Shown here: positions 35,401-50,400 of the stretch, piece by piece | Layout of the letters: the number at the start of each line of letters is the position of its first letter | Position numbering within the stretch: position 1 is the first letter of the stretch | NCBI GenBank assembly: GCA_947455205.1 | Contig: CANGNF010000020.1 | Coordinates: forward strand, 1 to 64,000 | Length of the DNA: 64,000 nt | Source of the DNA: Acetobacteraceae bacterium | Lineage (GTDB): Bacteria > Pseudomonadota > Alphaproteobacteria > Acetobacterales > Acetobacteraceae | Direction of reading: 5' to 3' | Translations under genes and position numbers: made by a program | The notes under the pieces: generated by a model | What the model saw: the letters and a program-made list of their open reading frames with translations, nothing else | The model's database searches: none | Told to the model about the DNA's origin: nothing

Positions 35401-38400
35401 GACGCCGGCCGCGATGTGGCGCTGACCGGCGTGGTGGCAGCCAGCGGCACCGGTGCGCTTTCGGGCGAGACCATCCGCGCCGGCCGCGACCTGTCCACCG
35501 CCGGGCTGACCGCGCCCGGCCTGGTCTCGGCCACGGGTACCGCGCTGGATGGCATCCTGACCGAACTGCATTCCGCCGGCGCGCTGACGCTGACGGCCGG
35601 CCGCAATGCCAGCCTGGATGCCGCCACCCTGGTCACCGCCGGCTATGGCACCACGCTCGGCACCAGCCAGGGCATCATGGCCGCGGAGCAGGTGCTGAGC
35701 CTGACCGCTGGCGGCAGCATCAGCACCAGCGGCACCCTGCGTGCCACCGGCCAGGCGCTGCTGAGCGCCGGGCAGGACGCCGCCGTGCTCGGCACGGTGC
35801 ATGCCACCTCGCTGGTCTCGGTCATCGCCGGCACCGGCGGCAGCGGCGGCATCACCGGCGCCGTCACCACGGATATCCTGGCCAGCGCCGGCAGCGTCTC
35901 GCTCGCCGCCGGCGCAGATGCCGGCAGCATCGTACTGTATGGCGCCGGGCTGGCCGCGCTGGGCGGCACGGGCACCCAGGGCACGCTGAGCCTGACCGCC
36001 GCCGGCGGCAGCGTGCTGCTTTCCGGCAATGCCGCCGCGGCGCGGCAGGCCAGCATCACCGCGCGGGGCGATATCAGCGGCGACGCCGCCAACGGCACCG
36101 GCCTCGCCATCGCCACCGGCACGCTGGCGGCCAGCGTCACCGGCAGCGGGCTGATCAACCTGGCCACCTATGGCGCGGTGGACATCACCAGCCTGGCCAC
36201 CCAATCCGGCAGCATCACCCTTGCCGCCAGCCCCACCGCCAGCGACCCCGGCGCCGTCATCCTCCGCAGCGCCACCGCCGGCGCCCAGGCGGCGCTGACG
36301 GTGACCGTGGTGCAGGGCGACCTGGCCATCGGCACGGTCTCGGCCGGCAATGCCAGCCTGACCTCCGGCGGCGTCATCAGCCAGCTCGGCGGCTCTGCGG
36401 TCAGCGCCTCGCGGCTCAGCCTGACCAGCGCCGGGGCCATGGACCTCGGTAACCTCGATGTCGCCACGCTGGATGCCGAGGTGCGCCAGGCCGGCGCGAT
36501 GACGCTGGCGACCACGCGCTCGGTCACGCTCGGCCGGCTGCGGACGCAGGATGGCGCCATCGCCATCTCGGTCGCGGGCGATGCGGTGGTGCAGGACCTG
36601 GTGGCCGGGCGCACCAGCCTGCGCGTCGTGGTGCCGCCGGTCGGGCAGTTGCTGGAGGTCACCGACCAGCCGCTCGATGTCTCGCTGACCGCCACGGGCC
36701 GCATCAGCGGCACCGGCACCGGCGTCAACCTGGCCACCGCGGTGCCGCCGCTGTTCGACGGCGCCACCGCTGCGGCGCTGACCGGCGGCGCGGTCGCGCT
36801 CAGCGCCGGCACCGGTATCGTCGGGCTCGGGGTCTCGGTGGCGGAGCTGCGCCTGGTGCGCAGCACCACCGGCGATATCGGCATCACCGACAGCAACGCC
36901 GCCGGCAGCGGCCGCACCCAGCTGCGCATCACCGATGCCGCCGCGCCGGATGGCAGCCTGGCCATCACCTCCAACGCCGCGCTGGACGTGTTCAAGGCCA
37001 GCGCCGCCGGCAGCAACGCCACGCTGACGCTGCGCTCCAACGCCAGCGACGTCATCCTGCACAGCGCGGCCGAGGGCGGCGCGGTCGGCACCAGCGCGCA
37101 TTTCGAACTCGATGCCGGCGTGAACCTGAGCATCGACCCGACGCTGTGGGTGGACGCGCCCGCAAGCGTCACCTTCCGCGCCGGCGCCAGCTTCACCATC
37201 CCGACCACCCAGCTGGTGGGCGGCGTGGCGGTGGCGCACAGCTATGCCACGCCGGTGCTGGCGGTGTGGTCGGGCGAGAGCATCAACGCCCACGCGCCGC
37301 TGCAGATCAACGGCCTGGCCGCCAGCGCTGATAGGGTGGAGCTGCATTCCGGGCGCGACATCACGCTCGACGCCGCCATCTCCCGGGCCTCCGGCTCGCC
37401 GGTGCAGCAGATCATCCTGGCCGCCAGCGGCGACAACCCGCGCACCGTCATCGCGCGCGACGGCGCCGAGGGCGGGCGCATCGTGCAGGGTGCCTCCGGC
37501 GCGCAGTATGTGGAGGTGACGCTGCCGGCCACCACCACCGGCGACGACCTGGCCTACAACGCCGCGGGCAGCTACCTCGCCAGCGTCATCGGCGGCCGCT
37601 TCGTGCAGAACGCCATCGACTACCGCAGCGTCCAGGCCGGGCAGGAAGTCCAGGTGCTGACCGACAACGCGGATGGCAGCGGCGGCATGTACGCCCTGGC
37701 CGGAGACGCGACCATCGGCTGGTCGGTCGGCGCCGCGGTGCAGGTGCCGGACCCCGCCCACCCGGTGCTCGTCATCAGCCGCGGCAGCGTGGACGCCACC
37801 GCCCAGGCCACGGCGGAAGCCTCGCTGGCGCTGGTCACCACGCTGGACAGCAGCAGCACGGTCACGCTGCACCAGGGGCAGATGCCCTATGCCCGCATCA
37901 GAATCGACGCCGCCGGCCCCGCCGGCAACGTGGTGCTGGACGCCAGCCAGAACCTCGACCTGGACCGCATCACCATCCGCGCCAGCGGCAAGGTTTCGCT
38001 GACCACGGATTCCGGCGTGATGCCCGGCCAAGTGCTGACGCTGGAGGACGCCGATGGCGTGGTCTATGCCAGCCACACCCTGACCAGCGCCGATATCGGC
38101 CAGAATGTCAGCTTCGACCGCCCGGCCAACCTGCCCAGCGGCGCCTGGCAGCTCTACGCCGTGCTGCACGACGCCTTCGGCAATGCGATCCGCTCCGCCA
38201 CCGCGCTCAGCGGCGGCAGCGGCCCGGCGGCCAGCGACAACACCCTGCCGGCCGCCCCGGTCATCACCACGCCGGATGGCGCCACGCTGGCCGACGCCGC
38301 GCAGCTGCTGGCCGGCACCACCGAAGCCTATGCCCATGTGCAGCTGCGCGAGGGCAGCGTGCTGCTGGCCACGGTGCAGGCCGACGCATCCGGCGCCTGG

Positions 38401-41400
38401 ACCGCCGCCCTGCCGCCGCTGGCCGATGGCGCCCACACCATCACCGCCCGCGCGGTGGACCTGGCCGGAAATGCCAGCGCCACCGATGCCAGCATCGGCT
38501 TCACCATCGCCGCCCAGCCGCCGGCCGCGCCGGTCATCAACGGCTTCACCACCGATACCGCGCCACAGGGCGACGGCATCACCACGGCGACCGGGCTGGT
38601 GCTGGCAGGGCAGGGGCCGGCCAACGCCAGCATCAACCTGTACCTGGACGGCGCCGACACTGCCCTGGGCCAGGCCACCGCCGATGCCGGCGGCGGCTGG
38701 AGCATCGACCTTTCGGCCACCCCGCTGGCCCTGGGCACCCACGCCTTCCGCGCCACCGCCACCAATGCGCTGGGCCTGGTCAGCGGGCTGTCGGGCACGC
38801 AGATGGTCACCGTCTCGGCCGGCACCACCCCGGCGCCGACGCTGGACCGCATCGCCGGCCGCGACGCCGCCAACCCTGCCAACCTCAACCTCGGCCAGGC
38901 GGACCTCTTCGCCGGCGCCATCCTGGCTGGCACGGCCGAGAGCGGCGCCAGCGTCACGCTCGGCTTCGGCAGCACCACCCGCACCGCCTGGACCGAGGCG
39001 GGCGCCTGGTCCTACCGCCTGACCGATGCCGATGTCGGGCTGCTGCAGGCCGCTTCCGGCGTGCTGGACATCACCGCCACCAATGCCCTGGGCGCCACCG
39101 CCAGCACCAGCGCCACGCTGACCCTGGGTGCCACGCGGCCGAGCTTGGCCGTGGACGCCGTGGCCGGCGACAACGTCATCAACGAAGCCGAGCGCAGCGG
39201 CCTGACCCTGACCGGCACGGTCAGCGCCGGTGCCAGCGTGCAGATCGTCGCCCTGGGCACCCAGGCGGCCTTCACCGCCAGCGTGTCCGGCACCAGCTGG
39301 AGCGCGACGCTGACGCCGGCCAACCTGGCCGCCCTGGGCAGCGGCCCGCAGACGCTGACCCTGGTCGCCACCGTGGCCGGGCTGGCCACCACGCTGACCC
39401 ACGACATCACCCTGCTGCCCACCGCGCCGGTGCTGGCCACGGTGGACGGCGCCGCCTTCGCCGCCGGCCTGGTCACCGCCAACACCGCGCCGGTGTTGGC
39501 CGGCACCATGCAGCCGGGCGTCTCCGACGTGTCGGTCGGCTGGAGCTTCACCCCCGATATCGGCGCCACCACCACCGGCAGCGTCACCGCCAGCATCGAC
39601 CGCTTCGCCGGCACCTGGACCGCCACCCTGCCGGCCCAGCTGGCGGATGGCAGCTACGCTGTGCAGCTCACCGCCAGCAATGCCGGCTTCAGCAGCGCTG
39701 CCGCCAGCGCGACCCTGGCGCCGGACACCACCGGCCCGGCCGCCCCCACCTTGACGGCTGACGTGACGCAGGAGGTCAGCGCCGGGGTCTATCCATCCCG
39801 CCCCAGCCTGGCCGGCACGGCCGAGGCCAATGCCGTCATCGCGCTGTTCGACGGCGCCGAGCTGCTCGGCACCACCACGGCCGCCGCGGATGGCAGCTGG
39901 GCCTTCTTCCCGGTGCATGCCCTGGCCGCCGGGGACCACAGCCTGACCGCCACGGCGACGGATGGCGTCGGCAACCAGGGCGCCGCCTCGGCGGCGCTCG
40001 TCCTCACCACCACTGGCGCCGGGCTGAGCTTCGAGCCGGTGGCGGGCACGGATGCGGTTGCAGCCCAGGCCCGCACCGGCCTGGTGCTGCGCGGCGCCAC
40101 CACCGCCGGCGCGGTGTGGCTGGCCACCGACGAGGTGAACGCCGTCACGGTCCTGGCCGGCGGCAGCGACTACGCCGAGGGCGACACCGTCAGCTTCAGC
40201 CCGCCCCCGGCCGGCGGGCGCGCCGCCACCGGCACGCTGCAGGTCAGCGGCGGCGTGGTCACCGGCGTCATCCTCACCGATGCCGGCGCCGGCTATGCCG
40301 CGCCGCCCACGGTCAGCATCACCACGGCCACCGGCAGCGGCGCCGATCTCACCGCCGTCTTCGCCTTCGATCCCATCGCCGCCACCGTGGCCGATGGCCA
40401 GTGGAGCGTCAGCCTGCCGGCCGAGGCCGTGGCGGCGCTGAACAATGGCTTCGGCGCCAACCGCAACTTCCTGGTGCTGGACGCGGCGACGCTGGATGCG
40501 GCGCAATCCAGTGTTGCCCGCAACGTGCAGTGGGACAGCGGCAGCGCCACCCTGCCGGCCCCGGTCGCCGGAGATGCCACCGCGCCGGACGCGCCGGTCA
40601 TCACCAGCGTTGCCGGCGCCAGCGCCACCGCGGCCTATGGCGTCAGCGGCACCGCCGAGGCGCTGTCGCTGGTGCGTGCCTATGACGGCGCCACGCTGGT
40701 CGGCAGCGTGCGGGCGGACAGCGCCGGCACCTGGTTCTTCGACCCGCGCAACGCCACCACCAGCATCGCCGATGGCACCACGCTCCGCTTCCGCGCGGTG
40801 GACGCCAACGACAATGTCGGCCTGGCCTCGTTGCCCGTGGTGGTGCACGCGGCGGCGCCGGCCGCCACGCTGGATGCGGTGCCGGGCGGCCGGCTGCTGG
40901 CCAGCGCCGCCCAGGGCTTCCACCTGACCGGCACGGCGGGCGTGGGCACCACGGCGCTGAGCGTCGCCTTCACCGATGCCGGCGGCATCACCCACAGCTA
41001 TGCCGCCACGCTGACCGCAACCGCGCTGGGCCTGGCCTGGAGCGTGGGCATCGACGCCGCTGGCGCCGCGCTGCTGCCGCAGGGGCCGGTGGCCTTCACT
41101 GTCGCCGCCACCGCCGGCAGCGCCACCGCGTCCTTCGCCGCGACGGTCACGGTGGCCAGCCAGGCGCCGGCCGCGCCCACCGCCCTGGCGACCAGCGGCA
41201 CCTTGGAAGGCGGCCGCCCGGCCATTGGCGGGCAGGCGCCGGCCAACGCCACGGTCAGCCTCTACGCCGTGGCCGGCGCGGACCTGCTGGGCACCGCCGT
41301 GGCCGACGCATCCGGCGCCTGGAGCCTGGATGGCAGCGCCCTGGCCCGGGCGCTGCAGCCCGGCGACACCGCCGTCATCGCCATTGCGCTGGACGCCAAC

Positions 41401-44400
41401 GGCAATGCCAGCGCGCCCTCGGCCGCGCTGGTCGTCACCATTCCCGCCGTCACCACCGCGGTGCCCAGCATCGCCGGCATCGCCGAGGACACCGGCCGGC
41501 CGGGCGATGGCATCACCAGCGCCGTGCGGCCAACGCTGCGCGGCTTCGCCGATGCCGGCGCCAGCGTCAGCCTGGCCTTCGCCGCGGGCGGCATCATCGC
41601 CACCGTCACCGCCGATGCGGATGGTCGCTGGCAATACGGCTTCACCGCGGATCTGGCGCCGGGCAGCTACGCCGTCACCGCTACCGCGGCCGGCAATGCC
41701 ACGGCTTCGGCGGCGTACGACTTCGCGGTCAGTACCGCCGCCACCACGCCCACCTTCACCACCGCCGACGGCACCACCGGCAACGCCCGGCCCACCCTGG
41801 CCGGCACCGCCGATGCCGGGGCGCTGGTGCGGCTGTTCAACGGCAGCGTCACGCTGGGCGAGGCGCTGGCCGATGCCGGCGGCGCCTGGAGCTTCCGTCC
41901 CGCCACGGCGCTTTCCGATGGCAGCTACACCTTGGTCGCCCGCGCCACCGACGGCGCCGGCAACCTGAGCGCCGCCAGCGCCCCGCTGGCCCTGACGGTG
42001 GACACGCACGCCCCAGGCATCTCCTTCGGCAAGGTCACCGGCGACGACGTGGTGAACCTGGCGGAGCGCGGCGCCGGCGTGGTGCTGACCGGCGATGTCG
42101 AGGCCGGTGCCACGGTGGCGCTGCGCCTGCCCGGCAGCACGGTGCAGGCCAGCGTCAACGGCACGCGCTGGAGCTACACGCTGACCGATGCCGACTACCT
42201 GGCGCTGGGCATCGGCGCAGGCAAGACCATCACCGCCATCGCCACCGGCGCCAATGGCCAGGCCACCAGCGCCAGCCGTTCGGTGGACCTGCGCGTTGCC
42301 GCGCTCAGCCCGCCCGGCGCGCCGCAGGTGGATGCGACCGATGCCGGCAAGCTGCTGGTGGCCCCCGGCACCGGCGGCGCCATCTTCAACAGCGCCACCC
42401 GGCTGGTGGCCGGCAGCCTGGCCGTCAACGCCGCCGCGACGATAGACCTGCGGACCCAGGTGGCCAGCGCGACGCTGACCACCGGCACGGTCGGCAGCGT
42501 CAGCAGCCACGCCATCGCCGGCACCGGCGACCCGGCCTACCTCACCGCCTATTCGGGCACCGGCATCCGGCTGGACAATGTCGGCGACCTGGTGCTGGCG
42601 GCCCGGCTGAATGCCGGCTTCATCTCGGTGCAGACCGGCGGCCAGTTGAAGGTCGCGCAGGCGCGGTTCGACAGCGACCTGGCCGGCAACACCATGGAAC
42701 TGCGCGCCGGCGACGGCGGCGTGCTGATCGACAGCATCAACGCCGGCAGCCACGGCCTGGTGCGCGTCTTCACCAGCGGCGAGGTCAAGGAAGACCCGGG
42801 CAGCGCCTCGATCGACCGGCTGGACATCCCGCAGGCAGGCTGGCCGGACCGCGGTGCCGGCAGCAGCGCCATCACCGCCTTCCTCGGCAGGCTGTACGGG
42901 CTGGACCTGTCGCGCTCCATCGACGTGACCGCCGGCGCCTTCCGCGCCTATGCCCGCAACCAGGGGCTGGAAAGCACCAACCTGGAATTCTCCCGCAACC
43001 TGCTGGCTGGGCTGGTGAGCAACACGGCCACCGGCTTCATCGCCACCGATGCCTCGGTCGGCGGCGTGCCGACGCTGACCATCACCCAGCTGGATGGCGA
43101 CTTCACCCTGGCCGGCTACTTCCTCGGCCCGGTCAGCGTTACCGGCGTCACCGGGCGGCTCTCCGTGGTCGGGCTGGCGACGCAGGCCGGCGGCATCACC
43201 CTCGGCGCCGACAACATCGACTTCTCCGGCGCCACCACGGCCGCCGGCCCGCTGACCGCGACAGCGGGGCACGACATCCGCGTGGACAGCGGCGCCAGCG
43301 TCACCGCCGGCGGCGGCAATGCGCTGCGGCTGACCGCGGGCGGCGCGCTGACCATGGGCGACGGCGCCTCGGCCGGTGCCGGTGGCGATGTCGTCCTGAC
43401 CTCCGGCGACGACATGGCGCTGGGCCAGGTGCATGGCGGCCGCGTGACCATCAGCGCCGGTGGCGCGGTGACCGATGCCGACACCAGCACCCAGGGCGGG
43501 CTGGAAAGCCCCAACGTCACTGCCAGCATCAGCCTTTCGATCACCGGGCGCAGCCTTGGCACCGCGCTGGATGACCTGAACCTCTCGACGCCGCTGGCCA
43601 CGCTGGTCCGCAGCACCGCGGGCGGGCTCTTCGCCGGCTTCAGCCGGCCCGCCGGCCAACTGACGGATCTGGCGCTGCTGGACGCCCAGGGCGGCGACGC
43701 CGTGGTTACCGAGCAAGGCGGCGGCCTGGTGGTGGACAGCGCCACCACCAGCGGCAAGCTGACGCTGCGGGCCAAGGGCTCCGGCGTCACCAACAGCCTG
43801 TTGCTGGGCAACCTCAACCCCGGCGGCGACCTGGAGTTGATCTCCACCGAGGGCGCCATCGTGCAGCAGGCGGGCACGGCGATCATCACCGCCGCCGGCG
43901 CCAGCACCCGCGCCAGCGCGCGCAACGGCGCCGCCACCTGGGACATCACGCTGGACCGGCCGGGCAACGCCTTCAGCCGCCTGTCGCTGGATGGCGCCAA
44001 CCTGACGGTCACCGACCACGACGGCATCGACCTCGGCGGCGTCACCGCGACCGGCGGCCTCAGCCTGACCACCGGCGGCCCTGTCACGCAGAGCGCGGCG
44101 GCCAGCATCGCCGGTGGCCTGGCGCTGCATACCGGCAGCGCGGCGGTCACGCTGGATGCCGCCGGCAACGACCTGCACGGGCCGGTCAGCGGCACTGCCG
44201 GCACCGTGGTGCTGCTGGCCGCGCAGGCGCTGCAACTGGGCAACCTGACCGCCGCCTCGCTGAGCGCGACGGCCGGCACCGACATCACCCAGGCCGGCGG
44301 CACGGCGCTGACGCTTTCCGGCGGCGCGGTATTCAGCGCGGGCGACGATGCGCTGGTGGGCGCGCTGGCCAACCAGTTCGGCGGCCCGGTCCGCATGCTG

Positions 44401-47400
44401 GCAGCGCGCAATGCCAGCCTGGCCGCGGCCGGCGCGCTGCAACTGGGCGCCAGCCAGGTTGGCGGCGACCTCCGCCTGGCCAGCGCCGGCGGTGACATCA
44501 CCGGCAGCGCCGGCCTCACCGTGGGCGGCGTGTTGACCGTCGACGATGCCGGCCATGACGTGACGCTGGGCGGCGCCAACGCCATTGCCGGCCTTGTCGT
44601 CCTGGCGGCGCGCGATGTGCAGATGGCCGATGGCACCGCCATCCGGCTCGGCAACATCGCCGCCTCGGGCAACTTCACGGTGGTGGCCGGCGGGGCCATC
44701 ACCCAGCAGGCCGGCAGCGCCATTGTGGTGGACGGCGCCGGCACTACCGCCAGCTTCACCGCGCAATCCGGCAGCGGCGCCGCGACGCGCCACTACGCCG
44801 TCACCCTTGCTGAGGCCGGCAACGACTTCCGCAGCCTGGTGGCCACCGGCAGTGCCCTGGCCCTGCGCGACCGCGACGACCTGACCGCCAGCCTCAGCGC
44901 GGATGACGCGGCCAGCCTGGCCAGCGGCGGCGCGCTGGTGCTGGCCGGCGTCTCGGTCGGCGGTGCGCTCGGCCTCAGCGCCGGCGGCACGCTCACCGAT
45001 ACCGGCGCCAGCACGGTCGGCGGCCTGACCAGGCTGACCCTGGGCGGCAACGACGCGGTGCTTGACCAGGCGGGCAACCACTTCGCCGGCGGCGTCGCCA
45101 TCGTCTCGGCGCATGATGTGACACTGGTGGATGCCGGCGCCCTGGCGATCTCCGGCGAGTTGGCCGGCGCGCTCACCCTCACCGCCGGTGGCGCGCTGAG
45201 CTTCGGTGCCACCCGGGTCGGCGGCGCGCTGCTGGCCACGGCGGCGGGCATCGGCGGCAACGGCCCGCTGGTGGTCGGCGGCACCGCCGGCCTCAACGCC
45301 GGCACCGCCGATGTGGTGCTGACCGGCGACTTCGGCGGCGCCGTCTCCGTCCAGGCGGCGCGCAATGTCAGCCTTACCGACGCCAACGCCATGACGCTCG
45401 GCGCCATCAACGCCACCGGCACCCTGGTGCTGAACGCCGCCGGCGCCCTGCAGGGCAATGGCGCGCTGCATATCGGCGGCACCACCAGCGTCAGCGATGC
45501 AGGCTACGCCGTCTCCCTGGCAAATGCAGGCAACCGCTTCGCCCGGGGCGTGACCATCGTCGCCGCCGGCAGCGCCACGCTGCGCGATGCCGCTGCGCTG
45601 CGCCTGTCGGTCACGCAGGCGGGTGCGGTCACCGCCACGGCGGGCTCCAACCTGGTCCTGGCCGGCATCGCCGATGCCGCCTCGCTCAGCGCCACGGCCA
45701 CCGCCGGCAGCATCACCCAGGATGGCGCGCTGACGGTCAGCGGCAACGTCGCCCTTGCCGCCGGGGCGGCCATCACCCTGACCGGCAGCAACAGCTTCGG
45801 CGGCGTGCTCGGCATCGGCACGGCGCAGGCGGTGCGGCTGACCACGCGCAGCGCGCTGACCCTCGGCAACGTCGCCACCACCGGCGATGTCACACTGAAC
45901 GTGGCCGGCAGCATCGACGAGGCCGCGGGCGGCGCGATCCAACTGGCGGCGGGCACCACGCTCCGCCTGCGCGCGCTGGCCAATGGCGTGGCGCAGGACA
46001 TCACGTTGGCCGAGGCGGCGAACCGCTTCGGCGCCGTGGTGCTGGACGCGGTGCGCGATGCGCGGCTGGTGGACAGCACCGGCCTGACCATCTCCGGCGC
46101 CGGACGCGACCTGTCGCTGTCCGCCGGTGGGCTGGTCACGCTGGCCGGCCTGACCCTCAGCGGCGACCTCACGCTCGGCACCAGCAGCGGCGGCATCGTT
46201 GAGACCGCACCGCTGGCGGTGGCCGGCGATGCCAGCTTCACCGCCACCAGCGGCAGCATCCAGCTGGGCGGTACCAACCTGCTGGCCGGCAGCGTCGCAC
46301 TGGCCGGTGCCGGCCCGGTCGTGCTGGTCAACAACCAGGCGCTGCTGCTGGCCGATGTGGCGGTCGGCGGCGCGGTCAGCCTGACCGCCGCGGGCAGCAT
46401 CACTCAGCAGGCCGGCGCCAGCGCGTCGGTCGGCGACACCCTGACGCTGGACGCCCATACCGGCAGCGGCGGCGGCCAGCGTAACCAGGCGGTGACGCTG
46501 GACAACGCGGGCAACGACTTCGCCACCGTGCGGCTGCTGGCCGCCGATACGCTGGTGCTGCGCGACACCACCGGCCTCGCCGTGCTGGGCACGGTGGACC
46601 ATGACGCGCAGGTGACCGCCGGCGGCGCGGTGGGTCTCGGCACGCTGACCATTGGTGGCACCCTGGTGCTGGTCGCCGGCGGCGCGGTGACCGACAGCGG
46701 CAGCCTGGCCGTGGCCGGCGACCTCAGCCTGGATGCCAGCGGCCAGGACGTGACGCTGGATGGCGGCATCACGCTCGGCGGCGCGCTGCGGGCCACCGCC
46801 GCCAACCTGGTGCTGGTGGATGCCGACAGCCTGCGCCTCAGCGACGTCACCGTCAGCGGCACCGCGAGCCTGACCGCGGCCGGCGGCATCAGCCAGCGCG
46901 ACGCCACCAGCCTGGCCATCGCCACGCTGCGGCTCTCGGCCGAGGGCGATATCCAACTCGGCAACGCCGGCAACAGCCTGGGCATCGTCCACCTGACCCA
47001 GGCGCAGGATGTCGTGCTGGTGGACAGCACGGCGCTGACGCTGGACGGCGCCCTGGACGGGTCGCTGACCCTCACCACCGGCGGCGCGCTCCGCCTCGGT
47101 ACGCTCGGCATCGGTGGCGATGCGCTGGTCCAGGCGGCCGGCGCCATCAGCCAGACCGGCGCGCTGCACGTGCAGGGCAGCCTGGACCTGACCGCGCTGA
47201 CCGGCTCGGCCCGCAAGGCCGTGACGTTGACCAACGCAGGCAACGACCTGGGCACGCTGCGCGTGGCCGGCGCCGATATCCGCATCACCGACAGCAACGC
47301 CCTGACCATCGCCCTGCTGGATGCCAGCGGCGCCGTGGTGCTGCGCGCCGGCGGCACTCTGCTGCTGGACGGCGATGTCGCCGGTGCCAGCCTCGACCTG

Positions 47401-50400
47401 GGTACCACCGGCGACCTGACCATGGCCGCCGGCACCACGGCCACCGCCAGCACCGGCCCGCTGACCCTCTCGGCCGGTGGTGATGCGCGGATGAGCCGGA
47501 TCGACGCTGGCGCGCTGGCCACCAGCCTGACCATCGGCGGCGCGCTGCTGAGCCAGTTGAGCACCGCCGAGGTGACGGCCGGCGCCACCAACCTGGCCGG
47601 CAGCGGCGCGGTGACGCTGCGCGCCGCCAGTATCGGCACCGCGACGCAGGCCTTCCGCCTGGGCGCTGGCCATCTCGCGGATGCCACCGCCACGGCCGGT
47701 GACCTCTGGCTCGCCGTCAGCAATGCCGGCGCGGTTGCGCTGGATGCTCTCAGCGCCACAACCGGCGCCGCCAGCATCACGGTCAGCGCCAGTCACGCAA
47801 CGCTGGGCACGGTCGCGGTGCGCGATGCCTTCGCGCTGACCGTCAGCGGTGGCGACCTGGCGCTGACTGCCGACATCACCGCCCAGGGCATCGCCATCGG
47901 CGTGACCGGTGGCGGCATCGGCATGTCGGGCGGCCGCGTCCTCAGCAGCGCCGCCAGCGGCAGCAGCCTCGCGGCCGGCGTTGCGCTCAGCGCCACCGGC
48001 GATATCGCGCTGGGCCGGGTGCAGGCGGTGCAGGGCGCCATCAGCATCGCCAGCAGCGACGGCGCGCTGACGGATGCGCGCGGCGACGAGGCCGCCAACA
48101 TCATCACCCAGGGCAGCGTCACCCTGGCCAGCGGCAGCGACCTGGCGGTGACGCTGCGGGCCGACGCCGCGGACCACGGCGCCGCCCAGGCCGGCGACAT
48201 CAACGTCAACGCCGGCAGCGTCGGCACGCTCGGCGCGGACGGCAGCCTCAGCCTGGTCGTCGCCGGCTTCATCGGCGCCAGCGAGTTGCTCCTCGGCAAC
48301 CTCTCGGCCGGGCAGGACCTCAGCATCACCACCGCCGCCACCAGCCTGCTGCGGCTGGGCGGCACCGCCACCGTCGGGCGTGACGCCAGCCTCACCGTCG
48401 GCAGCGCCGGCCTGGCCATGGCCAGCGACGCCAGCGTGGCGGCCACGCGCAACCTGCTGCTGACCACCGCCGGCAGCGCCGCCATCGGCACCCTGTCGGC
48501 GCTGGGGACGCTGACGGTGCAAGCGGCCGGCCAGGCGCTGACCGCGACGGGCCCGCACGCCAACCTCGTCGCCGGCGACCTCGGCATCACCGCCGCCAGC
48601 CTGGGCAGCGCCGCCACGGCGCTCGGCCTGGACGCCACGACCATCACCCTGCTCAGCGTCACCGGCGACGCCTGGGTGGACCTCAAGACCGCCGCCGGCA
48701 CGCCCGGCGTGGCGCTGGACAACGTGCAGGTCGGCGGCGCGCTGACGCTCACGTCAGCCACCGCCAGCGCCACGCTGACCCAAGCGCTCAGCGCTGCCAC
48801 GCTTGCGGTGAACCTGGCCGGCCGCTTCGACATGGCGGCGTCGGCCAGCATCACCGTGCTGGGCGATATCGCGCTGACCGCCACCGCCGGCCTGTCGCTG
48901 GCGCAGCTGGTCGGCGACAGCATCGCCGGCGCCGACCAGCTGATCACGCTGGCCAGCGACGGCGCCATCACCACCGCCGCGCCCGGTGCCACCAACATCG
49001 CCACCAAGGGTACGTTGGCCATCAGCGCCGGTTCCATCGGCGCGCCGGGCGCCGGCACGCTGCATGTCGCGGTCGCCCGGGTCAGCCAGCTGCACGCCGA
49101 AACCGGCGCGGCCTATGTCACCTTCTCGCTGGACCCGGTGCTGAGCGGCGTGGACATCTCCACCGCGCTGGTGCTGGACGTGATGGCCGACGACCTGTTC
49201 GTGCAGGGGCCAATCCGCGCCGGCTCGGTGCAGATAACGGTCGAGCATGGCCGCTTCGTCGAGGAAGCCAGCGCCAGCCTGGTCTCCGCCGGCACCGTCG
49301 CCATCCGCGCGTCCGGCGACATTCTGCTGACCCGGATCAGCGCCGCCGACGGCAACATCACGCTCAGCAGCGCCGGCAACATCGTCAACACCCTGGCCGA
49401 TGCCGGCAGCAACCTGGTCGTCACCAACGGCGCGCTGGGCCTGACGGCGGCGAATATCGGCACCCCGGCCAAGGCGCTGGTGGTGGATACGCCGGCCATC
49501 TCGGAACTGGCCAGCACCGCCCGCGGCGCCGGCGCTACCGGCATCAACATCACGTCCCGCCGCAGCGTCAGCATCGGCACCTTCAACACCGCCGCCGCCG
49601 TCGCCTTCCAGCAGACCGCCGGCAGCATCACGCTGACCGGCGCCTCCGAGGTCGGGACGCTGACGCTGGTGGTGGATGCCGGCGGCTTCACCCAGTCCGG
49701 CCGCGCCTCCGTCACCGCGGATGGCGACCTGGGCGTGACCACCAGCGGCGACATCACGCTGACCGAGTTGAACAGCCTGGGCGGTAACATCACCCTGCTC
49801 AGCACCGCCGGCGCCATCCTGGACGGCACGGCGGCGCGCGAAAACGCCCTGCTGACCACCAGCGATGCCAGCAAGGGCGTCAGCCTGGAGGCCCAGCAGA
49901 TCGGCGCCGCCGTCACCGATGGCGACATCGACATCGACAGCGCCACGGTGCTGAAGGCCGATGCCCACAATGGCGACCTGCGGCTGGGCCTGACCGGCGG
50001 CATCACGCTGCATGACCTGACCAGCAACGGCACCGTCGAGCTTACCGCGCAGAGCGGCGACATCCTGCTGCAGGGCCAGGTCAAGGCGCGGGCGGCGCAG
50101 ATCAGCGCGCTCGGCGGCAAGGTCACCATGGGCGCCGACGCCTCGCTCAGCACGATCAACGCGCTCGCCCTGGCGGCCAAGGGCGACATCACCCTCGGCA
50201 CCGTGGTGTTCGGCGGCGGCACCACCAGCGTCGTGGCCGGCGGTGCCATCCTCAACGGCCTGGCCGCCCCCGGCACCAACCTGACCGGCAGCGGGGCGCT
50301 GACCCTTTCCGGTAGCCATATCGGCAGCGCTGCCAGCGCCATCACGCTGCTGGCCAGCCAGCTCGCTGGCGTCACCACCACGGCGGGCGACGCCTGGCTG

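Noticed and set aside
34468-48558. A 4,696-residue open frame on the minus strand, plus others of 2,825, 1,963 and 1,708 residues antisense to the giant gene
   Set aside because: They are frames left open by very GC-rich codon-biased DNA opposite a real gene. Their translations are Gln/Arg/Gly/His-rich with no domain pattern, and the plus-strand frame has clear domains.
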